Shown here piece by piece: positions 25,242 through 26,742 of a stretch of DNA of 26,742 nt. Under the pieces are notes generated by a model. That model worked only from the letters and a program-made list of their open reading frames with translations, ran no database searches and had not been told where the DNA came from. Source of the DNA: Gammaproteobacteria bacterium (GTDB lineage: Bacteria > Pseudomonadota > Gammaproteobacteria > Pseudomonadales > Pseudohongiellaceae); the NCBI GenBank assembly GCA_003451715.1, contig DMJN01000336.1:1-26742 (forward strand). The letters run 5' to 3'. Made by a program: the position numbers and the translations under genes. Within the stretch, counting starts at the first letter, position 1. Each line of letters opens with the position of its first letter.

Positions 25242-25538
25242 TTAGACTCGTTTGCTTAGCGCGGACTATACCAACTAGCCAGCGGAACAGAGCAGTTTAG
25301 CATCCAATCCAGTTTTTAGCCATCCCATGACTGCTGCAAGGCCCTTATCCATTGGGTTCTACGGACTACTCTCATCACCTATATTATCGCAATATTGAAA
25401 AACGAATTCATTGATCTACACCCATGAATTCTTTGATCTGGACTCATAGTATGGATTTGAGGGCACTAGTGGCTATTTTCAAGGCCTGCCGAGGCGATTC
25501 CCGGCCATCAATTGTTGGCAATCAGGGATTGATTACAG
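25242..25538 (-). promoter_or_regulatory. rpoH upstream region with a paired direct repeat
   Basis: A 297-bp gap between ftsX and rpoH. GAATTCATTGATCT (25404-25417) and GAATTCTTTGATCT (25426-25439) match at 13 of 14 positions and start 22 bp apart, about two helical turns. A possible -10 for rpoH, TAATAT, lies at 25381-25386 on the minus strand, with the inner repeat at the -35 position (weak hexamer). Two protomers could bind one DNA face here. The former C-terminal end of ftsX probably occupies 25522-25548. Confidence 0.45.
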
Positions 25539-26435
25539 CTATGTGGCGACCAGCACGAATCCACTACCAAGACCCAATCCTACAGGCTCAAACGTGGTGT
25601 CGTAGAGAGCGGCCAGATCCAGCAATGAACTACTGAAACTGACTACGACGGCAGCCTGGAGGCCGCAGGCTACAAGGCCTCCAAACAATCCGTAGAGAAA
25701 TCCCGCATACAGAAAAGGTCGCGCAATAAACCCGTTGGTACCGCCCACCAGCTTGATAATGCGAATCTCGTCCTTGCGGTTTTCAACTCCCTGTCTGATG
25801 GTGTTGCCGACGATGAAACACAGTCCCACAATGACAACCAGCCCGAGACTGCGGGTCATTACGTCCAATAACTCGGAAATCGCCGCCAGGCGCCTGAGCC
25901 ACGCGCTGTCCAGCTGGACCAGGGCAACCTCGGGGAGCCGCTGGAGACGGCTGGCAAGCGCTTCGACAGAGCTCGGTTCGGTTGCCGCCGGAGTGATGAT
26001 AATCGTAGCAGGCAGGGGATTTGCTTCCAGGTCCGCCACGATATCGGTAAAGCCCGAGCTGGCGCTGAATTCACCGAGAGCCTGCTCTGCTGAGATGTAC
26101 TCCACTGAACCTATAGCACTGTCAGTTAGTAAGTTCTCACTAACTGTTCTGCCTTGAGCATCAGGTAGACTGTCCAGGAGGAACAGGCTTATACGAGTTT
26201 CATGCTGAAACCTCTGCAACACCGTAAGCAGGTTAGTATTCAAGGCGTACAGCAGTGCCGGCAGCAACAGCGCAACGGCGATAACAAATACCGTCATGAA
26301 GCTGGACAGGGGAGTGCTGCGAATTCGCCGCAGGCTGGCGACTGCATCAATTCGGTGAGATTCAAGCAGTTTCGCGGTTTTTCCTGCATTTTTACCACTA
26401 GATGGCTGCACTTTCCGCGAATTTATTGCACTCAT
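25539..26435 (-). CDS. ftsX: Cell division protein FtsX, C-terminally truncated
   Basis: Membrane subunit of the FtsEX complex that activates periplasmic murein hydrolases at the septum. 298 residues. Cytoplasmic N-terminus; TM1 about 46-66 (MTVFVIAVALLLPALLYAL); periplasmic loop with EYISAEQALGEFSASSGF and ANPLPATIIITP; TM2 about 197-216; conserved IIKLVGGTNGFIARPFLYAG; TM3 about 240-267. The family has a fourth helix and an ending like QHLRHFTPE. Here the frame stops after GSGFVLVAT, with no fourth helix. A shifted frame at 25525-25548 reads RHIAVINP then TGA, resembling the normal terminus, so a deletion of about 55-60 bp plus frameshift seems likely (inference). The start overlaps the ftsE stop (ATGA). 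Confidence 0.88.
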   Translation of the reverse strand: MSAINSRKVQPSSGKNAGKTAKLLESHRIDAVASLRRIRSTPLSSFMTVFVIAVALLLPALLYALNTNLLTVLQRFQHETRISLFLLDSLPDAQGRTVSENLLTDSAIGSVEYISAEQALGEFSASSGFTDIVADLEANPLPATIIITPAATEPSSVEALASRLQRLPEVALVQLDSAWLRRLAAISELLDVMTRSLGLVVIVGLCFIVGNTIRQGVENRKDEIRIIKLVGGTNGFIARPFLYAGFLYGLFGGLVACGLQAAVVVSFSSSLLDLAALYDTTFEPVGLGLGSGFVLVAT

Positions 26436-26742
26436 TCCAGCCCTCCCGCTGCTTGATCAGATAGTAATCGGCCCTTGTGCAGGGTCAGAGTGCGATAGTT
26501 CAGGCGACTGATGAGGGTGGTGTCGTGACTCGCGATCAGCAGGCTCACACCGACATTTCTGAATTGCTGAAAGACATGCATCACTTCGGCTGACAATTCC
26601 GTGTCCAGATTGCCGGTGGGCTCATCCGCTAGAATAATACTGGGCTGGTTAACTACGGCTCGTGCAATTCCCACGCGCTGTTGTTCCCCTCCGGACAAGC
26701 TGGGCGGGTAGAGCTGCTCCTTGCTTAACAGCCCGACCTTAT
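26432..26742 (-). CDS. ftsE: Cell division ATP-binding protein FtsE (C-terminal part)
   Basis: ATPase subunit of the FtsEX ABC-type complex. The last 102 residues are visible; the N-terminus with Walker A lies beyond the window end. [31 protein letters not shown] contains the ABC signature, [12 protein letters not shown] is Walker B with the D-loop, and LLIASHD carries the switch histidine. [14 protein letters not shown] is the FtsE-type C-terminus. The stop codon overlaps the ftsX start by four bases, implying translational coupling and equimolar production with its membrane partner. Confidence 0.95.
   Translation of the reverse strand, partial: KVGLLSKEQLYPPSLSGGEQQRVGIARAVVNQPSIILADEPTGNLDTELSAEVMHVFQQFRNVGVSLLIASHDTTLISRLNYRTLTLHKGRLLSDQAAGGLE

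Overview
The window is typical chromosomal DNA of a gammaproteobacterium, probably a marine or free-living relative of Pseudomonadales/Cellvibrionales. The evidence is gene content and order: rpoZ-spoT-ridA-recG next to gmk and yicC, rph-pyrE next to slmA-argB-algC-coaBC, radC beside rpmB-rpmG, and ftsE-ftsX-rpoH. All of these follow the Pseudomonas-type arrangement, and the proteins align well (from memory) with Escherichia/Pseudomonas orthologues. Coding density is high and most genes are core housekeeping.

Layout. 1-416: start of uvrD (minus), divergent from gcdH (613-1803, plus). 1804-2182: a gene-free gap full of inverted repeats. 2183-9146: a long minus-strand block, gmk > rpoZ > spoT > ridA > recG > ubiA, covering nucleotide supply, transcription, (p)ppGpp turnover, recombination and ubiquinone synthesis. 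yicC (9170-10036, minus) is divergent from rph-pyrE (10202-11621, plus). 11636-15895: minus-strand coaBC > algC > argB > slmA, notable because dut is absent from its usual place after coaBC. 16022-17288: radC, interrupted by an in-frame amber codon, then rpmB-rpmG with promoter, leader hairpin and terminator. 17395-18363: a REP-associated-type (RAYT/Y1) transposase-like gene whose HUH motif reads QYQ, with a DnaA-like C-terminal helix-turn-helix. 18599-20308: cmoA-cmoB for wobble-uridine modification. 20469-21793: a small methyltransferase and a YgjP-type metallopeptidase. 21792-22023: a 232-bp multi-palindromic element filling a convergent gap. 22034-24203: DUF423 gene (frameshifted) > thiS > thiG > trmB. 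24354-26742: ftsE > ftsX, then rpoH.

Accessory content is small. The points worth following are the catalytically altered RAYT-like gene, two structured non-coding repeat regions (1811-2174 and 21792-22023), and three apparent gene lesions in the right half: a radC amber codon, a DUF423 frameshift in an A8 run, and an ftsX that has lost its last membrane helix while a plausible relict of the normal C-terminus persists in another frame. I saw no CRISPR array, tRNA, rRNA, phage module or obvious defence operon. All family assignments come from reading the sequence against remembered families; no database search was run.
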